From: a candidate division WOR-1 bacterium RIFOXYB2_FULL_48_7 | Lineage (GTDB): Bacteria > Margulisbacteria > WOR-1 > O2-12-FULL-45-9 > XYB2-FULL-48-7 | DNA: 15,568 nt | Assembly (NCBI GenBank): GCA_001771615.1 | Contig: MEUF01000008.1 | Coordinates: 1 to 15,568 of the forward strand | Direction: 5' to 3' | Part shown: positions 1 to 7,525 of the stretch, in pieces | Position numbering within the stretch: position 1 is the first letter of the stretch | How the letters are laid out: every line of letters begins with the position of its first letter | The notes under the pieces: generated by a model | The model's database searches: none | What the model saw: the letters and a program-made list of their open reading frames with translations, nothing else | Told to the model about the DNA's origin: nothing | Made by a program: the position numbers and the translations under genes

Positions 1-1
1 T

Positions 2-736
2 GGGACCAGTTCGGAACGCTTGAGAGGGGTTAACATTGTCAATACAAATACTTTATATGCTTTTGGTTATCTACCGGCTCCGGTCTGGTCAGGGGGATAC
101 AAAAGTACTGATTCGGGGACCAGTTGGGGTGCTTTAGTTGATGTCCCCAACTCAATTAATGAAACCTCTTTTTATAGCGCGGATATCGGTTATGTCGTGA
201 CCAATAGCGGGGGGATCCATAAAACAACTAATGGCGGAGATAGCTGGGTGCAACAGACTAGCGGGACGGTGAATGATCTACACGCGATTTGTGCTAATTA
301 CGGGGCGACGCTTTGGGCGGCTGGGGCCAACGGGGCAATTGTCTATTCAGTCAACAGCGGGACAACCTGGGCCTCCGCGACGGCTGATGGCGGCTATACG
401 GGGAGATTTAATGATATTACATTTGCGACCACATCTAACGGTTGGGCAGTGGGAGAAAACGGGATGATCCAGGCAACCACTAACGGGGTTAACTGGTCAA
501 TCCAGACGTCAGGAGTGACTTACGAATTGAATGCCGTCAGTTTTGTCGCCGATACTGGTGTTGGCTGGGCTGTTGGTATGGCAGGGGTGATTTTGCACAC
601 GGATAACGGCGGCACCAGCTGGGAACGGCAGGACAATTCCTTCACCAGTAACCTGCACGGCGTCGCCGCCTTGGATACCACCCACGCCATAGCAGTTGGT
701 GATAACGGGATTATTCTGAAATATCAGGGGAATTGA
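2..736 (+). CDS. YCF48/BNR-type beta-propeller repeat protein (5' partial)
   Basis: The reading frame is open to the window edge, so this is the C-terminal part of a longer protein; the TTG at 20 is not a convincing start because repeat-like residues (GTSSERL) precede it in frame. Numbered from that TTG, Trp recurs at residues 36, 76, 117, 159 and 201. Each lies in a G-x-(S/T/N)-W turn followed by a strand and an AVG-x-x-G-x-I motif, giving a period of 40-42 residues. This is typical of YCF48/BNR-like propellers, which often lie in exported or surface proteins of environmental bacteria. The true YCF48 acts in photosystem II assembly, but nothing here suggests photosynthesis. The protein ends at the last blade with no C-terminal anchor or sorting signal. 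The 5' part, including any signal peptide, lies outside the window. mazG starts 3 nt after the stop. The fold assignment is fairly secure; the function is unknown. Confidence 0.8.
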   Translation, partial: GTSSERLRGVNIVNTNTLYAFGYLPAPVWSGGYKSTDSGTSWGALVDVPNSINETSFYSADIGYVVTNSGGIHKTTNGGDSWVQQTSGTVNDLHAICANYGATLWAAGANGAIVYSVNSGTTWASATADGGYTGRFNDITFATTSNGWAVGENGMIQATTNGVNWSIQTSGVTYELNAVSFVADTGVGWAVGMAGVILHTDNGGTSWERQDNSFTSNLHGVAALDTTHAIAVGDNGIILKYQGN

Positions 737-739
737 CAT

Positions 740-1513
740 ATGGCCACTGGCCAGACATTTGAAAAATTCATCTCCATAGTGCAACGTCTTCGTCGTGAGT
801 GTCCCTGGGACCGCGAGCAGACGATAGAATCTCTTAAGCCATATCTGGTGGAAGAGGTCTATGAAGCCCTCCAGGCCATTGACGAAAAAGATTACCAGAA
901 ACTGGCCGGAGAAGTTGGCGACATGCTCCTGCACGTTGTCATGCTTTCGGTTTTTGCCGCGGAGACCAAGAAGTTTGATTTGGACCAGGTTATCAAAGGG
1001 ATTTCCGAAAAAATGGTCCGTCGCCATCCGCATGTTTTTGCCCGGGGAAAAGCCAAAACTAAAACAGAAGTCTGGCGCAAATGGGAAAAGATTAAATCCA
1101 AAGAGGGCAACAAAACCAGTCTGGAATCGATACCAAGGTCGCTGCCGGCGCTTTATCGGGCGGACAAGATTCAAAGGAGGGCAGCCAGGGTAGGGTTTGA
1201 TTGGGACCAGGTGGCAGGGGCTTGGGAAAAAGTGCATGAGGAGCTCGATGAAGTCCATGCCCTAATGACAAATGACAAAAGCCAAATTTCTAAAGGCTGC
1301 CGCGAAAAGGTCAAGGAAGAGCTGGGCGACCTGCTTTTTTCGATTGTCAATGTTACCCGTAAAATGGAGATTGATGCCGAAGAGGTTTTACAACAGGCCA
1401 ATAACAAATTTATCCGCCGGTTCGGCAAAATAGACAAAGTTTTGCAGAAAAAGAAGCTGACGATCAAGCAAATGGACGAACTTTGGGTCAAGGCGAAAAA
1501 ATCAGAAAAATGA
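740..1513 (+). CDS. mazG: Nucleoside triphosphate pyrophosphohydrolase MazG
   Basis: This 257-aa protein matches the usual two-domain MazG length (about 263 aa in E. coli). MazG hydrolyses NTPs or dNTPs to NMP and pyrophosphate, acting as a house-cleaning enzyme and modulating stringent-response signalling. Domain 1 has the metal-binding pattern E38-E39-x2-E42 followed by E58-x2-D61. Domain 2 repeats it as E167-E168-x2-E171 and E194-x2-D197. The N-terminal CPWD and the RRHPHVF motif between the domains are family hallmarks. The ATG at 740 is preceded by an AGGGG ribosome-binding site with a 9-nt spacer. Residues 176-184 (MTNDKSQIS) lie between the two halves of the second metal site and resemble a small dispersed-repeat insertion (see findings). 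The gene sits 3 nt after the propeller gene and 12 nt before ftsH. Confidence 0.95.
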   Translation: MATGQTFEKFISIVQRLRRECPWDREQTIESLKPYLVEEVYEALQAIDEKDYQKLAGEVGDMLLHVVMLSVFAAETKKFDLDQVIKGISEKMVRRHPHVFARGKAKTKTEVWRKWEKIKSKEGNKTSLESIPRSLPALYRADKIQRRAARVGFDWDQVAGAWEKVHEELDEVHALMTNDKSQISKGCREKVKEELGDLLFSIVNVTRKMEIDAEEVLQQANNKFIRRFGKIDKVLQKKKLTIKQMDELWVKAKKSEK

Positions 1514-1519
1514 TATAAT
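1511..1519 (+). promoter_or_regulatory. Extended -10 promoter for ftsH, possibly leaderless
   Basis: TGATATAAT is a perfect extended -10 (TGn plus TATAAT). The hexamer ends 6 nt before the ftsH ATG, so transcription would be expected to start at or within a base or two of that ATG. No -35 element at normal spacing is evident, which extended -10 promoters can tolerate. No Shine-Dalgarno sequence precedes the ATG. The element overlaps the mazG stop codon. The sequence is seen directly; its use as a promoter is inferred. Confidence 0.55.
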
Positions 1520-1525
1520 GGACTT

Positions 1526-3316
1526 ATGAAACCGAATTGGCGTGGTATTGCCACTTACACATTATTGATCTTGCTGGGAATTTTGCTCTTTGCCCCTGTT
1601 TTTAACACCGAGGGGAAGGTCAAGGAGCTTTCTTTTTCCGCTTTTTTAGATGCTGCCGATAAAGGGACGGTCAAGAAAATAGCCATTAATGGCGACCTGA
1701 TTACTGGTCAATTGGCCGATAAGTCAAAATTCCGCACCCGGGGGGTCAATTATCCCAATCTCCTGACCAAGCTAAGGGAAAAAAATGTCGAGATCAACGT
1801 TGAAACCCCCATGGAATCCGGATGGCTCTGGGCCTTATTTATCCAATTAATCGGACCGGCGGCAATTTTCTTCTTTTTCTGGTGGATCCTCATGCGCCAG
1901 GCGCAGGGGGCCAATTCCCAGGCGATGATGTTTGGTCGGGCCAATGTTAAACCCCTTTCCGGTAAGGTCAATGTAACCTTTGCCGATGTCGCGGGAGTTG
2001 ATGAGGCCAAAGAAGAGTTAAAAGAGATAGTGGAATTTCTGAAAAATCCGGCCAAGTTCCAGGCGCTAGGGGCTAAAATTCCCAAAGGGCTATTACTAAT
2101 GGGCGCGCCAGGGACCGGAAAAACCCTCTTTGCCCGGGCTATTGCTGGTGAAGCAGGGGTCCCCTTCTTTTCCATCTCCGGTTCGGATTTTGTAGAGATG
2201 TTTGTGGGGGTTGGGGCATCGCGAGTCCGGTCAGTTTTTGACCAGGCTAAAAAAGCGACGCCGTCAATTATTTTTATGGACGAGGTTGATGCCGTTGGCC
2301 GTCATCGGGGGGCGGGTGTGGGGGGTGGGCATGACGAACGTGAACAGACCCTCAATCAATTATTGGTTGAAATGGACGGATTTGACCCCAAGACCAATGT
2401 GATTGTCATTGCCGCGACCAACCGACCAGACATCCTTGACCCTGCCTTATTGCGGCCCGGCCGATTTGACCGCCAAATTACCCTGGATAAGCCCGACCTT
2501 AAAGGGCGCGAAGATATCTTGAAGATCCATGCCAAAAACAAGCCTTTTGCGCCGGATGTCAGCCTTAACATCGTCGCCAGGAGGACTCCCGGTTTTACCG
2601 GTGCGGATTTGGAAAATGTCTTGAACGAAGCGGCGATTTTAGCCGCGCGGGCTGACAAAAAGCAGATATTTATGGAAGAGGTAGAAGAGGCGGTTGACCG
2701 TGTAATGGCGGGGCCAGAAAAAAAGAGCCGGGTTATTTCTGACCGGGAAAAAAATATCATTGCCTACCATGAAGTCGGCCATGCCGTCTTGTCGCAAGTC
2801 CTGCCCCATGCCGACAAAGTCCACAAGATTTCCATCCTGCCGAGAGGCCTGGCGTTGGGTTACACCCTGCAGCTGCCTGTGGAAGATAAATATTTAGTTA
2901 CAAAAGACCAAGCACTTGAACAAATAACCGTTATGATGGGCGGCCGGGTGGCCGAAGAGCTCTTTTTTAATGAGATGACTTCCGGGGCCCATAATGACCT
3001 GGAACGGGCGACTGATCTGGCCAAACGGATGGTGACCGAATTTGGGATGTCCGGTCTGGGGCCACGGACTTTTGGCCGGAAAGACCGCCAGATATTTCTG
3101 GGGCGTGACATTGCCGAGATGAAGGATTATAGCGAGCAGACCGCTGACGAGATTGACCACGAAATCGAAAAAATTATCAATTCCTGTTATGAACGGGCCA
3201 AAGAACTCCTGTCAAAAAACAGGGCCAAAATCGACCAAATTGCCAAAGTCCTCAAGGAAAAAGAGACCCTGGAAGATAGCGACTTGGAAGCCGCGGTCAA
3301 AGACCTAGTGGCCTGA
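1526..3316 (+). CDS. ftsH: ATP-dependent zinc metalloprotease FtsH
   Basis: FtsH is a membrane-anchored hexameric AAA+ protease that degrades misfolded membrane proteins and short-lived regulators. This 596-aa protein has the complete layout. A first transmembrane helix lies at about residues 7-26. A small extracytoplasmic domain follows, and the second helix is at about 101-123. The AAA module has Walker A GAPGTGKT at 193-200, Walker B ending in D252-E253, and the second region of homology with LLRPGRFDR. The zinc protease has HEVGH at 415-419 and the third metal ligand D491 in HNDLERAT. All catalytic residues are present; the common HEAGH is HEVGH here. The C-terminus is somewhat short, without a long variable tail. 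No Shine-Dalgarno is visible before the ATG (see the promoter entry). The TGA stop overlaps the next gene's ATG by 1 nt. Confidence 0.98.
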   Translation: MKPNWRGIATYTLLILLGILLFAPVFNTEGKVKELSFSAFLDAADKGTVKKIAINGDLITGQLADKSKFRTRGVNYPNLLTKLREKNVEINVETPMESGWLWALFIQLIGPAAIFFFFWWILMRQAQGANSQAMMFGRANVKPLSGKVNVTFADVAGVDEAKEELKEIVEFLKNPAKFQALGAKIPKGLLLMGAPGTGKTLFARAIAGEAGVPFFSISGSDFVEMFVGVGASRVRSVFDQAKKATPSIIFMDEVDAVGRHRGAGVGGGHDEREQTLNQLLVEMDGFDPKTNVIVIAATNRPDILDPALLRPGRFDRQITLDKPDLKGREDILKIHAKNKPFAPDVSLNIVARRTPGFTGADLENVLNEAAILAARADKKQIFMEEVEEAVDRVMAGPEKKSRVISDREKNIIAYHEVGHAVLSQVLPHADKVHKISILPRGLALGYTLQLPVEDKYLVTKDQALEQITVMMGGRVAEELFFNEMTSGAHNDLERATDLAKRMVTEFGMSGLGPRTFGRKDRQIFLGRDIAEMKDYSEQTADEIDHEIEKIINSCYERAKELLSKNRAKIDQIAKVLKEKETLEDSDLEAAVKDLVA

Positions 3317-4158
3317 TGGCTAAACTAATTGAATGTGTCCTCAACTTTTCTGAAGGGCAAGAGCTCTCTGTCGTAGAAGAAATTATCAGTGTTATAAAAG
3401 GGGCTAAAGTTCTTGATGTTCACTCCGATCCCGACCATAACCGCTCGGTTGTCACTTTTATCGGGACTATTAAAGATGTCCGGCAAGGGGCCTATGACCT
3501 GACCGAACGGGCTTTGCAGTTATTGGATATTCGCGAACATTATGGTGTCCACCCATTTATTGGGGTTGTTGATGTTATCCCATTTATCCCACTTTTAGAG
3601 ACAACCATGAAGGAGGCGGTTGAAGCCGCCCACCAGTTGGCAGGTGATCTTTGGGCCAAATTCCATCTCCCCTGTTATCTCTATGGTGAAGCGGCCAGGA
3701 TAAAAGAGCATTGCGACCTGCCTTATGTCCGCAAGGGATTGACCAGGCCGGATGTAGGGGAGGGCCGACATGTAACCGGTGGCGCGACCGCGGTCGGGGC
3801 CAGGAATTACCTGATCGCTTTTAATGTCAATCTGGCCACCAACGACCTGGGTATTGCCCAATCAATTGCGCGCAATATTCGTGAGCGGAGTGGGGGGTTA
3901 CCGGGAGTCAGGGCGATTGGATTGGAGTTGGCCAGTCGGGGGATCACCCAGGTGTCGGTTAATTTGATCGATCACCGGGAGACAAGCCTGAAAAAATTGT
4001 TTTATTCCATCCACAAATGGGCCAGGGAGTATCAAGTAGAGATTGTTGAATCAGAACTTGTCGGCTTAATCCCTGCTTCTGCCGCATTTGAAGGGATGAA
4101 AGAGTACCTGAAAATTCCTTCCTTGTCGCAAAATATAATTCTAGACCAATATTTATGA
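3316..4158 (+). CDS. ftcD: Glutamate formimidoyltransferase (single-domain FtcD)
   Basis: This enzyme transfers a formimino group between N-formimino-L-glutamate and tetrahydrofolate, in histidine breakdown or one-carbon folate metabolism. The 280 residues cover the N- and C-terminal formiminotransferase subdomains only; the cyclodeaminase domain of bifunctional FTCD is absent. Visible signatures are IECVLNFSEG at 5-14, DPDHNRSVVTF at 38-48, and VHPFIGVVDVIPFIPL from residue 78. His79 in the last motif aligns with the catalytic histidine (His82) of the mammalian enzyme. The ATG overlaps the ftsH TGA (TGATG), so translation is probably coupled; there is no strong Shine-Dalgarno. No other histidine-degradation gene (hutH, hutU, hutI) or cyclodeaminase is in the window, so the enzyme may serve folate one-carbon supply or a use not apparent here. 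It converges with the following gene across 18 nt with no visible terminator. Confidence 0.93.
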   Translation: MAKLIECVLNFSEGQELSVVEEIISVIKGAKVLDVHSDPDHNRSVVTFIGTIKDVRQGAYDLTERALQLLDIREHYGVHPFIGVVDVIPFIPLLETTMKEAVEAAHQLAGDLWAKFHLPCYLYGEAARIKEHCDLPYVRKGLTRPDVGEGRHVTGGATAVGARNYLIAFNVNLATNDLGIAQSIARNIRERSGGLPGVRAIGLELASRGITQVSVNLIDHRETSLKKLFYSIHKWAREYQVEIVESELVGLIPASAAFEGMKEYLKIPSLSQNIILDQYL

Positions 4159-4176
4159 TGTCAGGTTATTGTTTGA

Positions 4177-5742
4177 CTATCTAACCATCCGTGCATAAAC
4201 TTGGTCTAGATATTCTTTTGCTGATCGTTCCGGTTGATAATGTGTCTGTGCCCGTTGTACCGCAGCTAGTCGCAAGTCGGCGATCTCTCTGGAGTTGTCT
4301 CTAACCGCTTTAGCGATTGGCAGCAAGGTACTCCAAAACAGACTAGGATCTTTCGCAAGGTCTGCTGGATGATCGAAAAAATATCCCCATTTACTTGTTC
4401 TGGTTTTAGAATCACGGCCAACAATATCAATTAAGCCACCTGTCGGCGTGACAACCGGTAGAACGCCTTGCGCTTGGGCGGCCATGGCAAACAGGCCGCA
4501 GGGTTCAAATCGACTGGGCATTAAGGCTAAATCGGCCTTAGCTAGGGCCGCGGCTAGAGCTTGCTCAGTGTAGTGAGAAAACGAAACTTTACCAAATCCA
4601 GCCCGACTTACGGCTTTCGCAACTTGAGAGGCAATATCCTTTTCACCATCGGCTAAAATGGTAAAGTAGATGTTTAATCCCGACCCTTCAGCAATTTTCA
4701 GTGCAATTGGCAGGGTTTCAAGAAAAAAGTCATACCCTTTTTGTCCGGTTAAACGATTAGAAACAAGGACCTGGACAACATTAGTATCCCTATTAGCTGG
4801 GCGGGGGATCACGCTTAAGTAACTTGGTAAGAGAGAATTGAGTATGCCAATAATGCCAGAAGTTCTTCTCCTAGCTTGTCCAATTCGATCATAAATAATC
4901 CGGCCATATTTGCTGTCAGTTGGCCCATATGCGAAGTTGCGAGAGCCCATTTCTTCGGCATAGGAGGGGCTGACGGTAGTGAGTACGTCGCAATATTGCA
5001 AAGCTAAGGCTAATAAATCAACCTCCCCTGCAGCGGTTAGGCCAAGCGCGGCGGCAATATTTTTTGGCATCAGCGTTGTGTAGGCAGGATTGTGGACGGT
5101 AAAAACAGTAGGGATATTTTGCTGATGAGCCAGGTAAACGCCCAAGGCGATCAAATGATCGTGGCCATGAAGGATTAGTGTTTCATCTTTATCAGCCGCT
5201 GCTTGCAGGGCGGCTGCCACATGAGGAAGAGCCAGATTATAGACCAACGCTGCTTGGCTAAGCTCTCCACCACTATAGACGGCGCCATTAGAAACCAAAT
5301 TATTAACCCCGCCGGATCTGGGATAGGTTTCGAAAGCAAACAATTCTTCAAGCTCGCGTGTTTTATTCCCCGGATAGGTAGTCATCTCTAGATCAACATC
5401 AACCCCGCCGTTAATTGCTCTTACCTCTAAATAGGGAACGCCGTCACGCATTTGCGGTCCATAAAGTTGCAAGGTCATTGCTTTTCCGCCAGGCAAGTCA
5501 ACAGAGAACGGTTGACCCATTAAACCGGTTTCCAACCAGCCTTTGCCTCCCTGAAAAGGAGCGATAGCGCAGGTGCGGACGCCAAGCCTGGTTAGTCCAA
5601 TCCCCAGTGCGTGAATTGCTTGGCCATAACCGGAGAGTCGGTTGGAAAATGGTTCGTGGGTCGCCAAAGCGACAAAAGGGGCCCTAGTGGTACGTTTGCC
5701 TGTGAAAGCTTGTGGGACACGAGCAGCTAAGTTGGTATTCAT
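4177..5742 (-). CDS. Diverged GT5 glycogen/starch synthase-like glycosyltransferase
   Basis: GT5 enzymes are GT-B-fold transferases that extend alpha-1,4-glucan using ADP- or UDP-glucose. This 521-aa protein has the usual GlgA length and landmarks. HGHDH at 192-196 replaces the common HxHDW, and it is followed by VFTVHNPAY and LTTVSPSYAEE. The nucleotide-sugar signature SRFEPCGL (with E413) and a PVVTPTGGLID motif lie near the C-terminus. The odd part is the N-terminus: the substrate-binding K-x-G-G-L loop reads NRLSGYGQAIHAL at residues 34-46, so the Lys and the double Gly are missing. The enzyme may therefore use another donor or be specialised. The start is well supported: GGAGG lies 6 nt before the ATG. 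It lies 63 nt downstream of the radical SAM gene on the same strand, perhaps in one operon. No other glycogen genes (glgC, glgB, glgP) are nearby. The GT5 family call is firm; the exact substrate is uncertain. Confidence 0.8.
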   Translation of the reverse strand: MNTNLAARVPQAFTGKRTTRAPFVALATHEPFSNRLSGYGQAIHALGIGLTRLGVRTCAIAPFQGGKGWLETGLMGQPFSVDLPGGKAMTLQLYGPQMRDGVPYLEVRAINGGVDVDLEMTTYPGNKTRELEELFAFETYPRSGGVNNLVSNGAVYSGGELSQAALVYNLALPHVAAALQAAADKDETLILHGHDHLIALGVYLAHQQNIPTVFTVHNPAYTTLMPKNIAAALGLTAAGEVDLLALALQYCDVLTTVSPSYAEEMGSRNFAYGPTDSKYGRIIYDRIGQARRRTSGIIGILNSLLPSYLSVIPRPANRDTNVVQVLVSNRLTGQKGYDFFLETLPIALKIAEGSGLNIYFTILADGEKDIASQVAKAVSRAGFGKVSFSHYTEQALAAALAKADLALMPSRFEPCGLFAMAAQAQGVLPVVTPTGGLIDIVGRDSKTRTSKWGYFFDHPADLAKDPSLFWSTLLPIAKAVRDNSREIADLRLAAVQRAQTHYQPERSAKEYLDQVYARMVR

Positions 5743-5748
5743 TATTTT

Positions 5749-5753
5749 CCTCC
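5749..5753 (-). promoter_or_regulatory. Strong Shine-Dalgarno for the GT5 gene
   Basis: On the minus strand GGAGG lies 6 nt before the ATG at 5742. It is the best ribosome-binding site in the window and fixes this start. It contrasts with ftsH, the RhuM-Fic gene and valS, which have none. Confidence 0.75.
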
Positions 5754-5805
5754 AGATGATTGATCCGACAGAAGTTTATCTATAGGAAAAATCCGAAATT
5801 TCAAG

Positions 5806-7488
5806 CTATTTTTCAATATGGCGAGTAGGTGTTTGAAACCATTCCAGCCAGCTTTGTGGCTGACCTGGGCGCTCAATCTGATCACGAAGAAACCTGATCC
5901 CCATCCATTGGATTATCGTATCACCACAGTTAATGATCTCGTCAAAACTGGTGGGCCAGCGGCCAATTTCAGTAAAGTATATTATACATTGTAAAATTTG
6001 GACTTTCTTTATTGCATCAAGGCTGGGGAGAGCATGCTCCAAATCTTGTTTGCTGGGGAAGGGGAGCTTGAGAATTGTGTCTAAATCCCTGACCAAATCA
6101 GTATCGTCAAGTGGATAATTAAAGGCAAGAACCTTGTTCCCATCATGATTAACTTTATTGTCAGGATGTTGTGTTTGGAAAAGTTGCCAGAGAGGGGAAT
6201 TCTCAATGACAGATAGGAAATATGCAATATCGTAATGAAAAGCCGGATTATAATCTTGCACAATTGTCTCTTCCAGAATATTCAACGTCTCAAGCAGCTC
6301 CTGTCTGGTGATTTGGGGATAAGTTAAGATAACATAGTGTACTTGTTTGATTTCCCGGGCTTTGATTGCTTTGATTAAATCAAGTGCCTGGTCCAGTGTA
6401 TAGTTGCCTTTTCGGAAAAAAGACAGTGCCTTTGGATGAAAACCATCGGTCCCCAAACAGATGAAATGATTATTCGGAGCGACTAGGTCAAGCAATTCTA
6501 TGTCGGGTTGTCCCTGCTGCAAGAGTGAGCTGACCGACGATTGGAATAGAAATCGGAAGTAATCTGATAATAATGGATGTCCCTTGAGTGTTTGAAAAAA
6601 GTGCCGGGCCCTGTCTCTGTCCAAGAAAAAATCATCATCAACAAAGGTAATCACTCTAGCCTCTAGAGGCAAGCTGCCCTCTTCAACCATTTCCCTGATG
6701 CGCAGCAGCTCCTGAATTATTCTTCCCACGCGCCAATAGACCGGCGGCCGCTTGATAGTTGAGCAAAATACACAACGGTGCTTGCAGCCAATAGAGGTGT
6801 TAAAAGACAAAGACCTTCGTTCTCGGATATCCATTATCAAGTCTGGAAAGGGGTGAACCAGTGGAGGATTGCCATTAAAGTGTATTGTATCCTGCCTATT
6901 TGGGTGTTCACTCCGCCAGGCCAGGCCTTGTTCAGATACATAGACGCCATGCAATTTGCTGGCTTTGGTAAAATCAATTTGTCTTTTTGCTAATGCCATG
7001 ACCAATGACTCAATGACAGGCTGTCCATCCCCCCTGACCAGTGCGTCCGCCTGGGGGAAATGCTCATGTAATTCCCGCAAACTGCCCGACCAACTGGTGA
7101 CACCCGGCCCGCCTAAAATGATTCTGGCCGTGGGATACTTTTCTTTAATCAGGGCGAGCTCTTTTTTTGTTTCCAGCCAAAGATCATCATATACCGTCAG
7201 CGCAAAGATGAGCGGTCTTTTTCTATCCAGTTCAATTTCTCCGCCCTGGCAAAAAGGGAGACGCATAAAAGCAAAGTCGGCTATTTTCCTCTCATGCAAA
7301 ACAGATGACATAGTCATGGCGGCACCGGAAACGGCCGGATAATAACGGCTATCCCCTGCTTGTCGTAACGCCATGTCAAAGACAACCAGCGGCCGCGGCG
7401 GCAGGTGTCTTGCCGGCGGTCGCTGAGTTCGTTGAATTGCTGGTGTTTTCATTATCATATTATCTGCTTCACGCCCCGATGATTTCAC
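5806..7488 (-). CDS. Radical SAM protein with B12-binding-like N-terminal domain
   Basis: Numbered from the GTG at 7488, the protein is 560 aa. The 4Fe-4S/SAM cluster motif C-x3-C-x2-C is at C235, C239 and C242, in the context IGCKHRCVFCST. It is followed by FVDDDFFLD, typical of the radical SAM barrel. Residues of about 35-190 look like the Rossmann-type B12-binding domain found before such cores, with ARIILGGPGVTSW as the usual strand-turn. The cobalamin-ligating DxHxxG motif is not visible, so cobalamin may not bind in the usual base-off way. Residues of about 430-560 match no domain I recognise. The start is uncertain. GTG 7488 and ATG 7458 have no Shine-Dalgarno, and the first family-like residues (PLVVFDMA) begin only at about residue 33. 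ATG 7452 has GATAAT exactly 6 nt upstream and may be a leaderless start. The gene is divergent from the RhuM-Fic gene and upstream of the GT5 gene. The substrate is unknown. Confidence 0.85.
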   Translation of the reverse strand: MKSSGREADNMIMKTPAIQRTQRPPARHLPPRPLVVFDMALRQAGDSRYYPAVSGAAMTMSSVLHERKIADFAFMRLPFCQGGEIELDRKRPLIFALTVYDDLWLETKKELALIKEKYPTARIILGGPGVTSWSGSLRELHEHFPQADALVRGDGQPVIESLVMALAKRQIDFTKASKLHGVYVSEQGLAWRSEHPNRQDTIHFNGNPPLVHPFPDLIMDIRERRSLSFNTSIGCKHRCVFCSTIKRPPVYWRVGRIIQELLRIREMVEEGSLPLEARVITFVDDDFFLDRDRARHFFQTLKGHPLLSDYFRFLFQSSVSSLLQQGQPDIELLDLVAPNNHFICLGTDGFHPKALSFFRKGNYTLDQALDLIKAIKAREIKQVHYVILTYPQITRQELLETLNILEETIVQDYNPAFHYDIAYFLSVIENSPLWQLFQTQHPDNKVNHDGNKVLAFNYPLDDTDLVRDLDTILKLPFPSKQDLEHALPSLDAIKKVQILQCIIYFTEIGRWPTSFDEIINCGDTIIQWMGIRFLRDQIERPGQPQSWLEWFQTPTRHIEK

Positions 7489-7510
7489 AATTTTATTTGA
7501 ACGTGAATTA

Positions 7511-7519
7511 TGTTAAGAT
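7511..7519 (+). promoter_or_regulatory. Extended -10 promoter for the RhuM-Fic gene, possibly leaderless
   Basis: TGTTAAGAT gives TGn plus a TAAGAT hexamer (4 of 6 to TATAAT, with the key A at position 2 and T at position 6). Exactly 6 nt separate it from the ATG at 7526, the same arrangement as before ftsH. No Shine-Dalgarno lies between them, and no good -35 is seen. The divergent radical SAM gene begins only 37-73 nt away, so the two promoters would face apart in a very short space. Confidence 0.5.
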
Positions 7520-7525
7520 TTTTGC

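Noticed and set aside
20..736. A true photosystem II assembly factor
   Set aside because: The repeats resemble YCF48 only at the propeller level, and no photosynthesis gene is present.
509..1258. Long minus-strand frame opposite the propeller gene and mazG
   Set aside because: It is antisense to two well-supported genes, has no recognisable domain, and spans the junction between them.
5743..5805. Promoter for the GT5 gene in the gap after the radical SAM gene
   Set aside because: A TTGAAA-like -35 is present (plus-strand 5799-5804), but the nearest A/T-rich -10 candidates sit at unsuitable spacing or lack the final T; co-transcription is simpler.
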